From NCBI GenBank assembly GCA_016617785.1, contig JADILM010000001.1, forward strand, positions 4,678,557 to 4,742,556: a stretch of 64,000 bases of DNA. Direction: 5' to 3'. Position 1 is the stretch's first letter. Each line of letters starts with the position of its first letter. Position numbers and translations under genes: made by a program. Below, piece by piece: positions 23,433 through 34,216 of the stretch. Origin of the DNA: Sporobolomyces roseus. Lineage: Eukaryota; Basidiomycota; Microbotryomycetes; Sporidiobolales; Sporidiobolaceae. The notes beneath the pieces were generated by a model that saw only the letters and a list, made by a program, of their open reading frames with translations, was not told the origin of the DNA and ran no database searches.

Positions 23433-23514
23433 CTTGAGTATTAGATTGAGATTATAATGACTAGAGAGAGTGGGAAGAGAGAGAGAAAGAATTGGAAAGG
23501 TTTAACTTCTGACT
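23433..23514. promoter_or_regulatory. 82 bp bidirectional promoter, WDR6/CHRAC copy 2
   Basis: Same length as 6047-6128 and nearly identical when read in the opposite sense, including the long CT/GA tract and the GGTTTAACTTCTGACTATG block adjoining the WDR6 start. The bases next to the histone-fold start differ most. Confidence 0.75.
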
Positions 23515-26500
23515 ATGACCACTCAAGATAGTCTACTACTCGAGAGATGGTCTCAATACACTCCAGTGACTAGTATAACTCATCTACGCGGTACTTCTTG
23601 CCTTCTATCGGGTTCTGCGACTTTTCTCCAACTCGATTCATTCAACTCTTTCGAATCAACTTCAACTCGCTCAATACAACGCAGATGGAAGGTGTTTGAA
23701 CGAGAGAGGACACATCGAATAGTCACAGATCCATTAGAAGTGGGAACGAGGAGGAGAGTGATAGTATTGGGAGGGAAAGAGGCAGTTTTAGTCGAACTGG
23801 TCCTCAAAGGTGAAGAGTGAGTACAATGATCCTGTTCTACTTATCGTTGATCGAGAGCTAATCAGAATCTTCTCGCTCACAGCTCATCTCAAGCGCAACC
23901 GAAGACGTTGGCTCGTTTCGCACTTGATGATTTCGCAGGAGATGCTTCATTCTTCGAGGTGAGTCGCTGCCTGTTCTGATCGCCGACTTTCAACGGCTGA
24001 TCAACATAGCCGCTTCCTCACAGGATAACCGCATCCTCATTTCGACACTTCACAACTCAATTCACGTCTTCTCTCTGCCTTCGACCCTTTCCTCCGATTC
24101 GACCGCTTCTCCTCCTCTCCTTCGATCCAGCTCTACCATTCACGCTCCAGCTCGCCCTCTACTATGGACGTCTAGGTTCTCAAGAAGTCGTTACAGCAAG
24201 GAAGACGGGATTCGAATAGCGGGAGGGAGTTTGCTAGGTGAAGTGCTGATATGGGATGTAAGTCAGAGTGAGGTGTCGCGGTTCTTATCCAAGGGGATAG
24301 ATGAGGCAGATAAATGTGTGCAGCTCGAGAAAATGAAGACTTTGGGATGTTTGAGGAGATTGAACGGTCATCGAGTGAGCCTTTTCTCCTTTCTTTACCT
24401 TCTTTGACAAGGCTGACTCTTCCGATCAACAATGAATAGGGAGCAATCTTTACGGCTGTATTCTCACTCAACAACCCCGACCTCCTCGCTACCGGTTCAG
24501 ACGATCGAACTCTCCGAATCTGGGATCTATCCTCGTTCGCTTCCAACCATTCGCCTTTGACTTCATCCGCCGCTCAAGACAAGTGTAGAGTAGTGGAAGG
24601 ATCTGCTCGAACGCTATGGGGACACGAAGGAAGAGTTTGGCGAATTGATTGGGTCGATGAGAAACGACTCGTTTCGGTTGGAGAGGTGCGTCGCTTTCAC
24701 CTCCGCATAGCTTTATTCGGTATAACCGCATCTTCGATTTGAGCTGACTACTTTGCCCTGTATCGTAGGATGCGACCTATCGATTATGGGAATTGACATC
24801 GTCGACCATTTCAACCGAATCTTCCCCTTCTTCAACATCTCGACCCCCCAGCAACTTAACCTATTCTCTGCTACAGACATGGAGAGATGGACACGACGGC
24901 AGAACGATCTGGAGTGTCGGAGTTGCCGATGTCGAGAGTGGAAGAGGAGGGGAGGGGGGAAAGGTGGTATTCACTGGAGGAGCCGACGGTACAATACGAA
25001 GCTGGCCGATACCTTCGAAGTCCCTCGGAGCAACAAATCGCAGTCCTGCTCGATCGAACAAGCTTTTGAAGGGATCTCAGATCAAGTCTTTCGTCGTCGC
25101 CGTCGATCCCTCGACAGATCGGCCGCTAGCTCTTTCACTCAGAACAGACGGGTAAGCCTGGCCTACCCTTTCTCTGACCTGATGTGAGCTGACTCCTTGC
25201 TATATTTCCATAGCTCTTTCTGCCTTCACGACCCTTCGACTCCCGCTCAAAGTGTCGCACCTTTTCACCGCTCTTCCTCCTTCGCCAATTCTTCCGCTTC
25301 CCTTCATCTCTTCCTCACTCCTGCCTCAGAATCCACGAATGGATGCGCCACCGCCACCGTCCACGCGTTCTCGAACAAAGGAAGTCACTTGTCCGCTCAA
25401 CTCAGCATCTTCCCTACCAACGATCCTCCTGCTTCATCTCCCTCTATCAAGATTGTCTCGATCGCCGAGCACGACATTGGTATCAAGACCGTCTTTTCCG
25501 CCTTCGACGAAGCGAGAAGCAGGATCGCGATTTGGGAAAGAGCAACTTGGAATATTCACATCCTGGACCTCGCTTCATCGACCTCTTCTCCGCCAACTTC
25601 CCTTTCTAGCATCGAAATCACTCCTTCTCGTGATGGCTTGACAGCTCCAACGTCTTGCCTTTTCCTCGACGATCAATCACTTCTCCTCGTTGGAAACGCC
25701 CGAGGTCAACTCTCGCTTTACTCCCTATCAGCGACTGGGTCAAATTCGACTCTACTCGCGAGTGTCGATGCTCATTCAGATGGCATACAAGATTTGCGAG
25801 CTTTGAATCGGTGGAAGGAATCGAATGAGGAGACTGAGCGATTGGAGATTGAAAGTGTCGGAAGAGACGGGATGAGGAAGACCGTCGATATCACGAATGA
25901 AGAAGGTCGATGTGAGGTGAATGTAGTCGACGAGAGGTGGGTTGCGAAAGGACCGATTGAAAAGGTGAGTCAGCGCTCTTTTCCTCCCACTGCTTGCGCA
26001 CTCAACTTTGTTCCTTGATCAGATCCTCACGCACGAGAATGGAGAGACTCGATACTTTGCCCTAATCGATACTCGAGCGGGAGTGTTCGATTCCCTCAGT
26101 CGAATGGTATGCCCAATTCTGCTCTCTCACACTGAGTCTCGCTGATCCTGCTCTTCTCGCACAGCTCTACTCTTTCGAGAGTCCTGGCAAGCAGATTCCG
26201 TCTCAACTTGTACAGACTCGAAAGAACGGGTTACATTACTATCGTCTCCTACAAGGTCAAGTGAGTTCAAGATGTTCTTTCTGTTTTGCGTCCATCGAGC
26301 TGATCATTCGATTCCTACTCAGCTTCATCAACGATTTCAAGATACTTCCTCCGCAACCCCTAGCATCTCTTCAGGTCTGCATGGTCGAGAGATCCGGGCA
26401 GTCAAGATGCAAAGCTTCGAAATTGGAGGAGAACGAGTCGTCCTCGTCGCTACTGCTGCTGAGAATGGAGTACTCGCTATCTCTCGGCGTGAGCTTACTC

Positions 26501-27873
26501 CAGCAACACTCTTTACCTCTGTCAACTGACTCCCTTGGACCTGGATAGTCATGAACAACAACTCGCTTCGACCACTTTACATCAATCGATTCTTACCCAG
26601 CTCTCTCAAATCGCTTACCTTCTCCTCGCCAATCTCGTCCTCGAATAGCTCAGCGACAACACTGTACGCTTGTGGTACTCGGGAGCTTGTCACGGCGTTC
26701 GATATCGTTGTCGTCGCGAAACGAAACTCGTCAACCTCGACAGAAAACTCGAATGTCGAGCTGAGGGTCTTGTCGAAAGGGATGGTTCTAGCGGAAGCTG
26801 AAGGCGGAGAAGTGAGAACGATGGATATCGCCTTGATCGAGAATGGGAACGAGGAGGAGAGGCTGATTCTGGCAGGCTACTCAAACGGAAAGTTGCGAGT
26901 GAGTTCAATTTTCCACATGATTGCGTCGAACACGAATCTGATTCAATATCGCGCAGCTCTTGAGGCACTCTGAGTCAATATTCGAATTCGTTGCTGGAAC
27001 CGAGGGATTAGGGAAATGTATTTTGTCGGTCGATGTTGCGAAAGTAAAAGTTGATGGGAAGGAAAGAATTCTCGCTATATCTGGTCAATCTGATGGGAGG
27101 TGGGTAGCTTCACCGCTCTTCGCTGACTGATCTCGAACTGACCTTGCTCAATTGAGCGAAATAGGCTGAGCATTCGAGATCTCACTTCGTATGTTTCTCG
27201 AATTGGCTATATGCATTCGCTTCAGAGCGCTGACTTCCCTCCTCATTCTAGCTTTGTTACTGGACTCACTCGCCCTTCTGCTCTTCCTTCCGCTCTCTAC
27301 ACTTCTTCGCCTCACCAATCTGGAATCAACGGTCTCACAGTCTCAGTCGAAGGTGCGCTCTCGCTATGCTCTTGTACAAGGTCTCAGTCTGACGGTGTCT
27401 CTCTCTCTATGGCTAGGCTCTTCCATCCTCGTCGCGACCGCAGGAGACGACAACGCTTTGTCACTCGAAAGAATCGAATTCAGCGGGAAAGATGGGCTCT
27501 TCGCAACTTCGATTGCCTCGACAGCACTTTCAGCTGCTCATGCTTCAACGATTCAAGGTAAGCCGGTCCCTCTCAGTACAATCTGACCCGTTTAGCTAAC
27601 TCTAACTCTGAACCCTTCGTAACAGGCCTCAATTTCCTCTCTCCGAATCTTCTCGCTTCTTCCTCCGTCGAGCAACGTCTCAATTTCTACTCCATCAAAT
27701 CGTCAGCATCACCGAGCGACCTTTCGCTCGCTCTCGTCAGGTCTACTACTCTCGACGTCGCCGACTGTTCTGCTCAAGATGCGATCCAGATTGGTGAAGA
27801 GGGAGAAAAGTGGAAAGTTGTCGTCGCGGGAATAGGGATCGAGGTAGTCGAGGTATCACGGCCGTTTGCGTAG
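23515..27873 (+). CDS. WDR6/TRM734 (RTT10) homologue, copy 2
   Basis: Full-length paralogue of 1682-6046. It starts MTTQDSLLLERWSQYTPV and keeps the blades GSDDRTLRIWDLSSF, LWGHEGRVWRIDWVDEKRL and GGADGTIRSWPIP. Later regions align as well: SLRPLYINRFLPSSLKSLTF against SLRPLYVNRFLPSSLKSLTF. It ends EVVEVSRPFA. Differences concentrate in low-complexity linkers and introns, so both copies appear to be under protein-level constraint. The family acts with the Trm7/FTSJ1 methyltransferase on tRNA wobble positions; whether both copies keep that role is unknown. No internal stop was found in the inferred exons. Confidence 0.85.
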
Positions 27874-28349
27874 GATCACGCTTGCTCCGAGAGACTGGGT
27901 TATTGATGTAGATGAGGCAGGAATGGAGGGAAGTTTGTCGGAATCTTTCATTCTTAGACGAGATGTGCTTGCCCTTTTCTCCCCTTTCTTTCCTTGTAGC
28001 TCGAGCGTTCTATCTGGTATTGACTCAAACTAGACCTTTTGAGGAAGAACAAGGAGGACTATGAACTGTAAATGCGTCGACTTGCGGGTATTGTTTCCGA
28101 GCTTCTTGATATCCCTCGCCTTTCCCTTCGACTGCTCCTTCAACTCGAACTTCGCTCTATATGAATCACTCTACTGCTACATATCTCGACGAGTCAACGA
28201 GATTGACCCATTTTTCGACCGGATAATCCGCGGTTCAAAATCGCTCTTCCTCCTTTCTTCCTCTCTTTTCTCTCTTCCTCCTCAGTCCTTCTCCCAAGGG
28301 AGCGAAAGGATACACATCAACCTTCAGCAATCTTCTACACGCTCGATCG
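27874..28349. other. Intergenic region between WDR6 copy 2 and X copy 2
   Basis: Inverted homologue of 1228-1681. It contains the WDR6 3' end and the promoter of the X gene, with the conserved palindrome at 28220-28230 and a CT-rich stretch (28235-28290) before the start codon. No gene is supported. Confidence 0.6.
28220..28230. promoter_or_regulatory. Conserved palindrome CGGATAATCCG upstream of X copy 2
   Basis: Reverse-complement equivalent of 1339-1349 and about 120 bp upstream of the start at 28350. The flanks (GACC before, CGGT after) are also shared. It is likely a protein-binding site; the factor is unknown. Confidence 0.45.
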
Positions 28350-29224
28350 ATGTCCGACATTTCCCTCTCAGCTACTTCTCCTCAAATTCATCGGTCCGAC
28401 TCTCAATCCCCCTACTTTGTGCAGGTGGTCTCGACGATCATCCATTCCAAGAACATCATACGCTTGTCAAATATTCTTCACCAGTGTCAAGAGCCAATGA
28501 GGTGGTTGAAGGAGGAAACAGGCCGTTCGCGAGACAGAATGCGGAAAAATGGGGCGAGTAGGCAAAAGATGTTGGCGGACTTGAATTCACGTGGGTTGAC
28601 TCTTTTACGTGACACGGTAGATATTCTTCCACTGACATTGCACGTGGTACAGTTGGGCCCGACGAAGCGTTCTTTCTTGCTAAATTTGAAGATTCAGTCA
28701 AGCAGCTGTCGGAAACAGAGGCCTTACTCGACGCAGTCAAAAGCCTGGCAGGGCATGAAGGAATTGATCCCGATCGAGCAGTGGTCTATGCGCCGCAAGA
28801 GCAACTTCAAGGTGCGGAGTCGGAGCCACAGCTGAGCTTGCGAAGAAGACGCGCAATTGGTTTTGGCGTTCTGGTGATGTCCCATTCTCCAAACAATCTC
28901 GAGAAGGGTAGGCTTCTGACAGGCTACGTACAGATCGTCGTGTACGCGAACGAACGAGACCGGCTGCAAGCTGCAAACCTCGCATATCAAGACCTGGTCG
29001 ATAGATGTAGAGAATTTCAAAGCAGCAATCTCCATTATCTGGACACGATACAACGAGATGTAACATATTATACGGAGGTTATAGTCAAGTGGAGGCAACC
29101 GCTTGAAGAGCACATAGCAGACTGTCGCAAGCATCGATCAGCGATTATCCTCGAACAAGAACGTCTCTCTCGCTCAGTTGTCGATCTCGTACTCGCATGG
29201 AAGTGGAACAAGTCGGAAGATTAG
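28350..29224 (+). CDS. X-family protein, long form, copy 2
   Basis: Unknown protein of about 235 residues in three exons. It begins MSDISLSATSPQIHRSD and carries SPYFVQVVSTI at the same place as copy 1. Intron 1 starts after ADLNSR, and exon 2 begins VGPDEAFFLAKFEDSV, with DPDRAVVYAP matching DVDRAVVNAP of copy 1. Intron 2 splits FGVL from IVVYANERDRLQAANLAY. The C-terminus is helix-rich and ends LSRSVVDLVLAWKWNKSED. It is followed 307 bp later by a short X gene, and the same long-short pair recurs inverted at 43502-45041. No known domain is recognised. Confidence 0.7.
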
Positions 29225-29531
29225 ATGGACCCTATTGAAAGGAGGAATTGGCTTGGAAGGAAGGAGTAGCTTGAAACGAAATCGGATTGCGAATTGAAGC
29301 TTACCTTTGTCACCCCCTTCTGCTGCCAGGGATCTCCATTGAGCGCTTCGAAGAATCTGTTATCAAGCTATGAGTGTATTGTCGGTCAATAAGCGAGAGT
29401 ATCGAGGGAGTTTTGAGAAGAATTCAAGTCGAAGCACAGACCCTTCGAAAGCCGCGGGATCTTTCGGAGCTTCTGCCCCCTTGCTCTCCGTTACTCGCGA
29501 TCCTCCTTTTCGCTCTCTTGACCAGTCTCCA
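29225..29531. other. Spacer between long and short X genes
   Basis: No separate gene is supported. The spacer is similar to the interval 44018-44293 between the inverted pair, including CAGACCCTTCGAAAGCCGCG, the short gene's leader. It also resembles the left edge of the window (1-354). It therefore probably holds the promoter of the short gene. Confidence 0.55.
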
Positions 29532-30013
29532 ATGGACACACCACCTGCCGAGCTCATTCCAGAATGCTCAATCCACTCTTCGCCAGCTACTTTCGCTCAA
29601 AACTCCCCATTCTTCTTCCAGATCCTCGCCATCGCTTCCATTCTCAAGTGTAAGAAGCGCCTCGAAATGTGGCTAGCTGTAGTTGGCCAGAGCCGCGCAA
29701 ATCAGGAGCTATATGAACGAGAAGCTATCGATGGTGCAGCTCGGGGTGAGCATTTCACGCTCACAAAATTCTTTTCACTACGCTCACCAATCAGACATTC
29801 TATATTGCAGCATCAAGAAGTGATCTCTCACACAATGAGATCAGAGCGCTCGAGTTGGAATACGAGGAAACACTTTCGTGGATAGCGAAGCGTGTCTCAT
29901 TGCACAAGAAGAATCTCCTGGCCGCCGAGATCGGGCTTACCGAACACGACGAGCTTCTCACACGCTACGTTTTGGATCTCGTCCTCGAGTGGAAGCGTAA
30001 GAAGCAGGAGTGA
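29532..30013 (+). CDS. X-family protein, short form, copy 1
   Basis: Unknown protein of about 138 residues in two exons (29532-29745 and 29811-30013). It starts MDTPPAELIPECS, has NSPFFFQILAIASIL (the SP[YF]F element), then a helical charged region (LELEYEETLSWIAKRVSL) and the terminal signature LLTRYVLDLVLEWKRKKQE. Compared with the long form, the middle exon is missing, so the N- and C-terminal signatures are close together. Its upstream region is conserved with that of 44017. It converges on NSE3. Confidence 0.68.
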
Positions 30014-30254
30014 AGGGAGGGAGTGAAGTGTAGGTGTAGGAAGTTGGAAACGAAGATTGAATCAAAGCTTGAATCGAAATTTGACGTTCTCTTTCTCTAG
30101 ACTCGCTCACCCGGCCGTGATATAGCGAGCAGTGTAGGAACAGAGAAAGTGCACGAAAAGCGTTTGACAGAAAGCTATAGCGAAGAACGTACAAAACAGA
30201 ATATCGAAAAACGAACAATCACGAGAAATCCCTGAACCTCTTCTCAAACTAGAA

Positions 30255-31939
30255 TTAGCTGAATCCGCCTCCCTCCACTTTCTCCGCCTTCTGAAATTCC
30301 TTGACCCCAGCAGCCCTCGCAACCTCCTTCAAGAAACTCTCTCCAGTCTTCCCCCTCTTCCCTCCTCCACCTCCTTCATTCCCACTCTCAAACACGTATT
30401 TAACAAACCTCGCAACTCCCTCTTCTCCCAACTCTGCGTCCGCACGTGGTCCCCACCTCCACTCGATCGCTGGATCTCCACTCTCTTGAACCCCTTCTGC
30501 CGTCGCTCGTTGAGTGCGTGAAGGGGCTTGTGAACGACCTGCTCCTCCTCCTCCTCCTTGAGTTTGGGCGGCACCGGCAGTCTTGGATCGCTCGAGGTAT
30601 TGTTGTTGAGTTAGTTTTGTGAGGTAGGCTGAGAGAGTTAGGGAGGTTGGATGAGGTGAAGAAAGTGAGAGGGGAATCGGAGTAGACGGGAAAAGGTTCA
30701 GACGTCGTAGGTACGAAATCAATTGATCTACGAGTGAGAGCATGTACGGAACGATCAGTACCAGATGAGAGGGGAACGAGAGAGAGAGAGAGAAGAGAGA
30801 ATGAAACTGACCATCTCCCAATACTCTTCCATTGACCAAAATCAACGCCAAAATAGTTCCCAATACTCCATAAGCAGCGCCTTCTTCCCTCTTCGCATCC
30901 CTCATGACCCCTCCCTCCTCCTCCTCTTCTTCTTCTTCCTCATCTCCTCTCCCTTTCTTACTCATTTTCATTCCTTGTTCATCAATCATCCATTCTCCCA
31001 ATTCATCCCTCAATGATTTCTTTCCCCCATTCGCGAGGTCAGGATCGTAAGTGATACCTTCGGGGAGTTGAGCTGCGTATTGAGTCGAACTCGAGGTTGA
31101 AGCGTGTCGGAGTAAAGGTTGGGGGAGAGTAGAACGGAGCATCCATGCTTTAGGTGGATCTACTCAGTACGCTCTATCGTCAGCAGAGTAGGAGGACAGA
31201 GGAAAGAAGGAGGAAGACGTACTCTTTCCGGTCGCAGTCTCTTTGGGTCGTAAGAGTACTAATTCCATTCCCATGATATCTTTCAAAGCTTTCTGTACTT
31301 TCGGCATCAAAGTAGAGAAGTGTCGACCTCGTCCATCGATCAAAACTGTTTTGTTCACAACGAGAGCAGGTCAGAGAGACGTTCGAAGGAAGGAAGGAGA
31401 GAAAGACGAACCGTTTTTGACGATATCTTCACGTTTGATCACTTTACGATGAGTCTCATTGAATAGAATGTAACGTGTCATAGCTGCGATGTACTCTTTC
31501 TTTTGCTGTACGCAAGTATGAACGTAATACGATCAGTTTCCCTTCTTCACGGAACTTTCGAATCGTGCAGAATCGAAGTTTGTACGTACCGTCTCATTCA
31601 ATTCCCCTTTCTTTCCACCTTTCCCACCATCCTCGTCTTCATCCTCACTATCCTCCATTTCCTCATCCTCATCTTCATCGTCCTCATTCGCTTTAGATTT
31701 CCTTCCCTTCTTTTTCCCTACTCCTTTCTTTGCCGCAGCTTTCTTGCCGTTAGTAGTTTTCTTGTTGTTCTTCTTGTTTGAAGGACCAGGTGAATCAGAG
31801 TAATCTGTAGCTGCGTCTGAATCTCCTTCTTGATCGGATGTTGAAGGTCGTTGTTTCTTCTGATTACCGCGCAGGAGAATCAGCGAGAGTGAGAGGAGCG
31901 CGTAGAGAGAGATAAAGAGCTCACTGAAGGACGCGCCAT
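30255..31939 (-). CDS. NSE3: NSE3, MAGE-domain subunit of the SMC5/6 complex
   Basis: Nuclear subunit of SMC5/6, where Nse3 joins Nse1 and Nse4 in DNA binding, repair and chromosome stability. MARPS is followed by an intron, then a Lys- and Asp/Glu-rich low-complexity stretch. The MAGE domain starts about QKKEYIAAMTRYILFNETHR and includes REDIVKN, GVLGTILALILVNGRVLGDG, LISYLRRLNL, LTKLTQQQYLERSKT and the C-terminal WRWGPRADAELGE with FVKYVFE. These are the usual MAGE landmarks (the GLL..IL..I...G and YRWGPRA-type blocks). The tail ends EKVEGGGFS. At least five introns are present. It is divergent from the next gene over 154 bp. Confidence 0.85.
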
Positions 31940-32093
31940 GCTTCTTTTGAGTGTTGAGAGTGTTTGGGAGGAAGAGAGCCTACAATTCGACCGCGTTTTC
32001 TAATCGCTTTCAGTTATAATAGAAAGCAAATATAATGAAATTCAACTGAGGCTTCGAACTCTTCGCCTCTTACCACCACAAACGATCTCAAAG
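31940..32093. promoter_or_regulatory. Bidirectional promoter region NSE3 / VPS3844-like
   Basis: Only 154 bp separate two divergent start codons. The interval is AT-rich in the middle (TATAATAGAAAGCAAATATAAT), the likely core-promoter area. No further element is recognised. Confidence 0.5.
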
Positions 32094-33950
32094 ATGCTGC
32101 TACCCTACTCAGTAGTAGCCTTGTTGCTCCCTACACTCGCCTTATCGGCGTCGCCACCTTCCCAACTCTACTTCTCCCCTCCTCCTCCTCATTCTTCTTC
32201 CTCTTCGTCATCCTCATCTCAATCTCAATCCCCCATCTCCCTCTCCGCAGCCCAAGCAAACGCAGTATTAGCTCACCACTTGGGAGTATCAAGCTACGTA
32301 GACTTGCCACTATCCAGTTCGAAACAAGGTGGTAGAGAATGGGAGGAGGCACTTTACGTTTCTCCCTCTTCAACTTCAACAACTTCGAAATTCATCATTG
32401 TACTAGACTGTCCTAAACAAGGTTGCAATGGTACGTTTCCTTCCTTTCTGTTCCTCTCCATCCCGCGCTAATAAGTCAAGTTTGAGTAGATTTAATTCCA
32501 ACGCAAACTCCTCGAGGATTATCCAAACCTTACACGCTCCCTTCCCTCCCCTCCAACTCTTACCTCGCAGCAATCTCACTCCATCTACACCGATTGGCAG
32601 ATACTCTTGGATTGGACGCGGAGAGTAGGGAGATGAGGGGTTTGAAGAAAGTTGTAGAGGAGGGTTTGAAGAGTGTTGCGGGATGGCAAGGGTGGGTTGG
32701 ACAGGAATTGGGTTCTTGGATTGGTTACGATACGGTTGACGTAAGTTGTTGTTCTCTCATGCTTTGATCGATCGAGGAAGAGTAGCGCTGATCGATAATG
32801 GGGAAGCATCTTACAGCAGAGATATCGAACTCAAGTTGAACCTACGAGATCTGCAAACAGTGGAATCCTTTCTGAACTCGACTTCCTCGACGCCGTAAGC
32901 TTGCACTCCTTCTCTACTCCATCCCGATCGAGAGAGCTGACTGGCTCTTCATGTTTCCATTTCGTTTCCCTTTCTAGTCCGGAAAGCAGCTCACTCTCGA
33001 ATTGGAACAACTCGTATCAATCACTGATTCATTCAACTCTGCTTCCCTCCCCAAGATCATCATCGTCCACCTCAAAGGACTCAAAGTGAATCTTTCCTTT
33101 TTTTCTCTCTTTCTCCCTCCCTCCTCTTTCCTCAAACCCCCCCACTAACCCCTTCATTCATCTACAGGATATCGTGGCAAAGCATTCTCCTTCCTCTTCC
33201 GAATATCGTCGAGCCCAATCACTCCTCCAACAAACTTTATCAGCCACTATCTCTTCCTACCAATCCCACTCTCACTCTTCGTCATCCCAAACTATCCTTC
33301 TAGCTCTACCACCCCCCAACACTCCTCTCCTTCGTAAACGTCAACCTTGGCTCCAACCTTTCTCATCAGGAATCTCTAAATACGTCGAGCGCTCGAATGG
33401 TAGAAACCTCAATCAAAACCATAAACGATCAGTATTCGTCGATTCCCCTTCCTCTGGTCGTGTCAAACGAGCAGATGATGATGATGATAAGAAGAATTCA
33501 TCAACTATCATCGTACCTACTTCATCTCGATGCTTCAAATCCCTCGAAGAGTTAAACGAGAAGACTGCAGAATGCCTCGGACATGGAGAAGGAGTGAAAG
33601 GGATTAGTACGCGCTCGAAAGATGAGTGTTGGGTGTGCAAGTGTGGGAGTACGACGGATGAGGAAAGTGGGAAGAAAACTTACTGGGCTGGAGAAGGGTG
33701 TGAGAAGAAAGATTTATCTGGGTAAGTCTCTTCATCACTCTTCCCTTCTACTTGGCAAGAGTATGGGAAACTGATGTGACTTGGGAGGAGAGGAAATAGG
33801 AGTTTCTCGTTACTCTTCTTTAGTTCGTTGGGTTTGGTGTTGATTTTAATGGCGAGCGTTAGTTTGTTGTACAAGATTGGGACGGTCGAATTACCGGGTA
33901 CGCTGAGTGCTGTTAGTGGTAATGGTGGGATGCATGCCAAGAGGGATTAG
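32094..33950 (+). CDS. Vps3844-like ER/vacuolar sorting membrane protein
   Basis: Type I membrane protein. The signal peptide MLLPYSVVALLLPTLALSA is followed by a Ser-rich loop and a lumenal domain, with VLDCPKQGCN and LPKIIIVHLKGLKD (regions split by introns). The C-terminal Vps3844/DUF3844 module is clear: CFKSLEELNEKTAECLGHG, DECWVCKCGST, TYWAGEGCEKKDLSG. The membrane span reads FSLLFFSSLGLVLILMASVS, followed by a short tail with GTVELPGTLSAV and ending HAKRD. The paired cysteines suggest a disulfide-bonded lumenal knot. Family members are linked to vacuolar protein sorting or the ER; the precise role is uncertain. Six introns. Confidence 0.82.
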
Positions 33951-34216
33951 GCTCCTCGACTCTTACATAACTTGGACTCTTTCACCTCATCTATTTCGCA
34001 TACTTTCTTTTTGAACAACTCTCTCCCTCTCTCTCTTTTTCACGTTTCCATTTTTCGCTCGTTCATCTCTTTCTGTTTTATCAATGTGTGTGTGTGTGCA
34101 ACCTCTTTGACTCCTCTATCGTTGTTTGCGATCTTAGAGTGACTCAAGAATTTCTTGCGAAGGGAAATCGGCTTGACTCCACTTTTCACTCTTCCACCTC
34201 GACAACTCGTCAAAGA

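Larger units (their letters stand above)
21661..29531. repeat. Right arm of the large inverted duplication
   Basis: This is the inverted partner of 1-7866. Paralogous proteins match in order and orientation, with the CHRAC1/DPB3-like copies closest to identical, WDR6 clearly diverged but still alignable throughout, and the X and Y genes strongly diverged. The uneven divergence fits either different selective constraint or occasional gene conversion across the arms. About 13.8 kb of unique DNA separates the two arms. Confidence 0.88.

Noticed and set aside
1..29531. Arms as terminal inverted repeats of a giant transposon
   Set aside because: The arms hold ordinary host genes (WDR6, CHRAC1/DPB3-like), no transposase or captain gene is seen in the core, and no target-site duplication could be identified.
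1..29531. Mating-type locus with inverted flanks
   Set aside because: No homeodomain pair, pheromone precursor or pheromone receptor was recognised in the core or arms.
1..29531. Assembly artefact such as a collapsed or mirrored contig
   Set aside because: The paralogous genes differ at many coding and non-coding positions, introns differ, and one Y copy is frameshifted, which a mirrored assembly would not produce.
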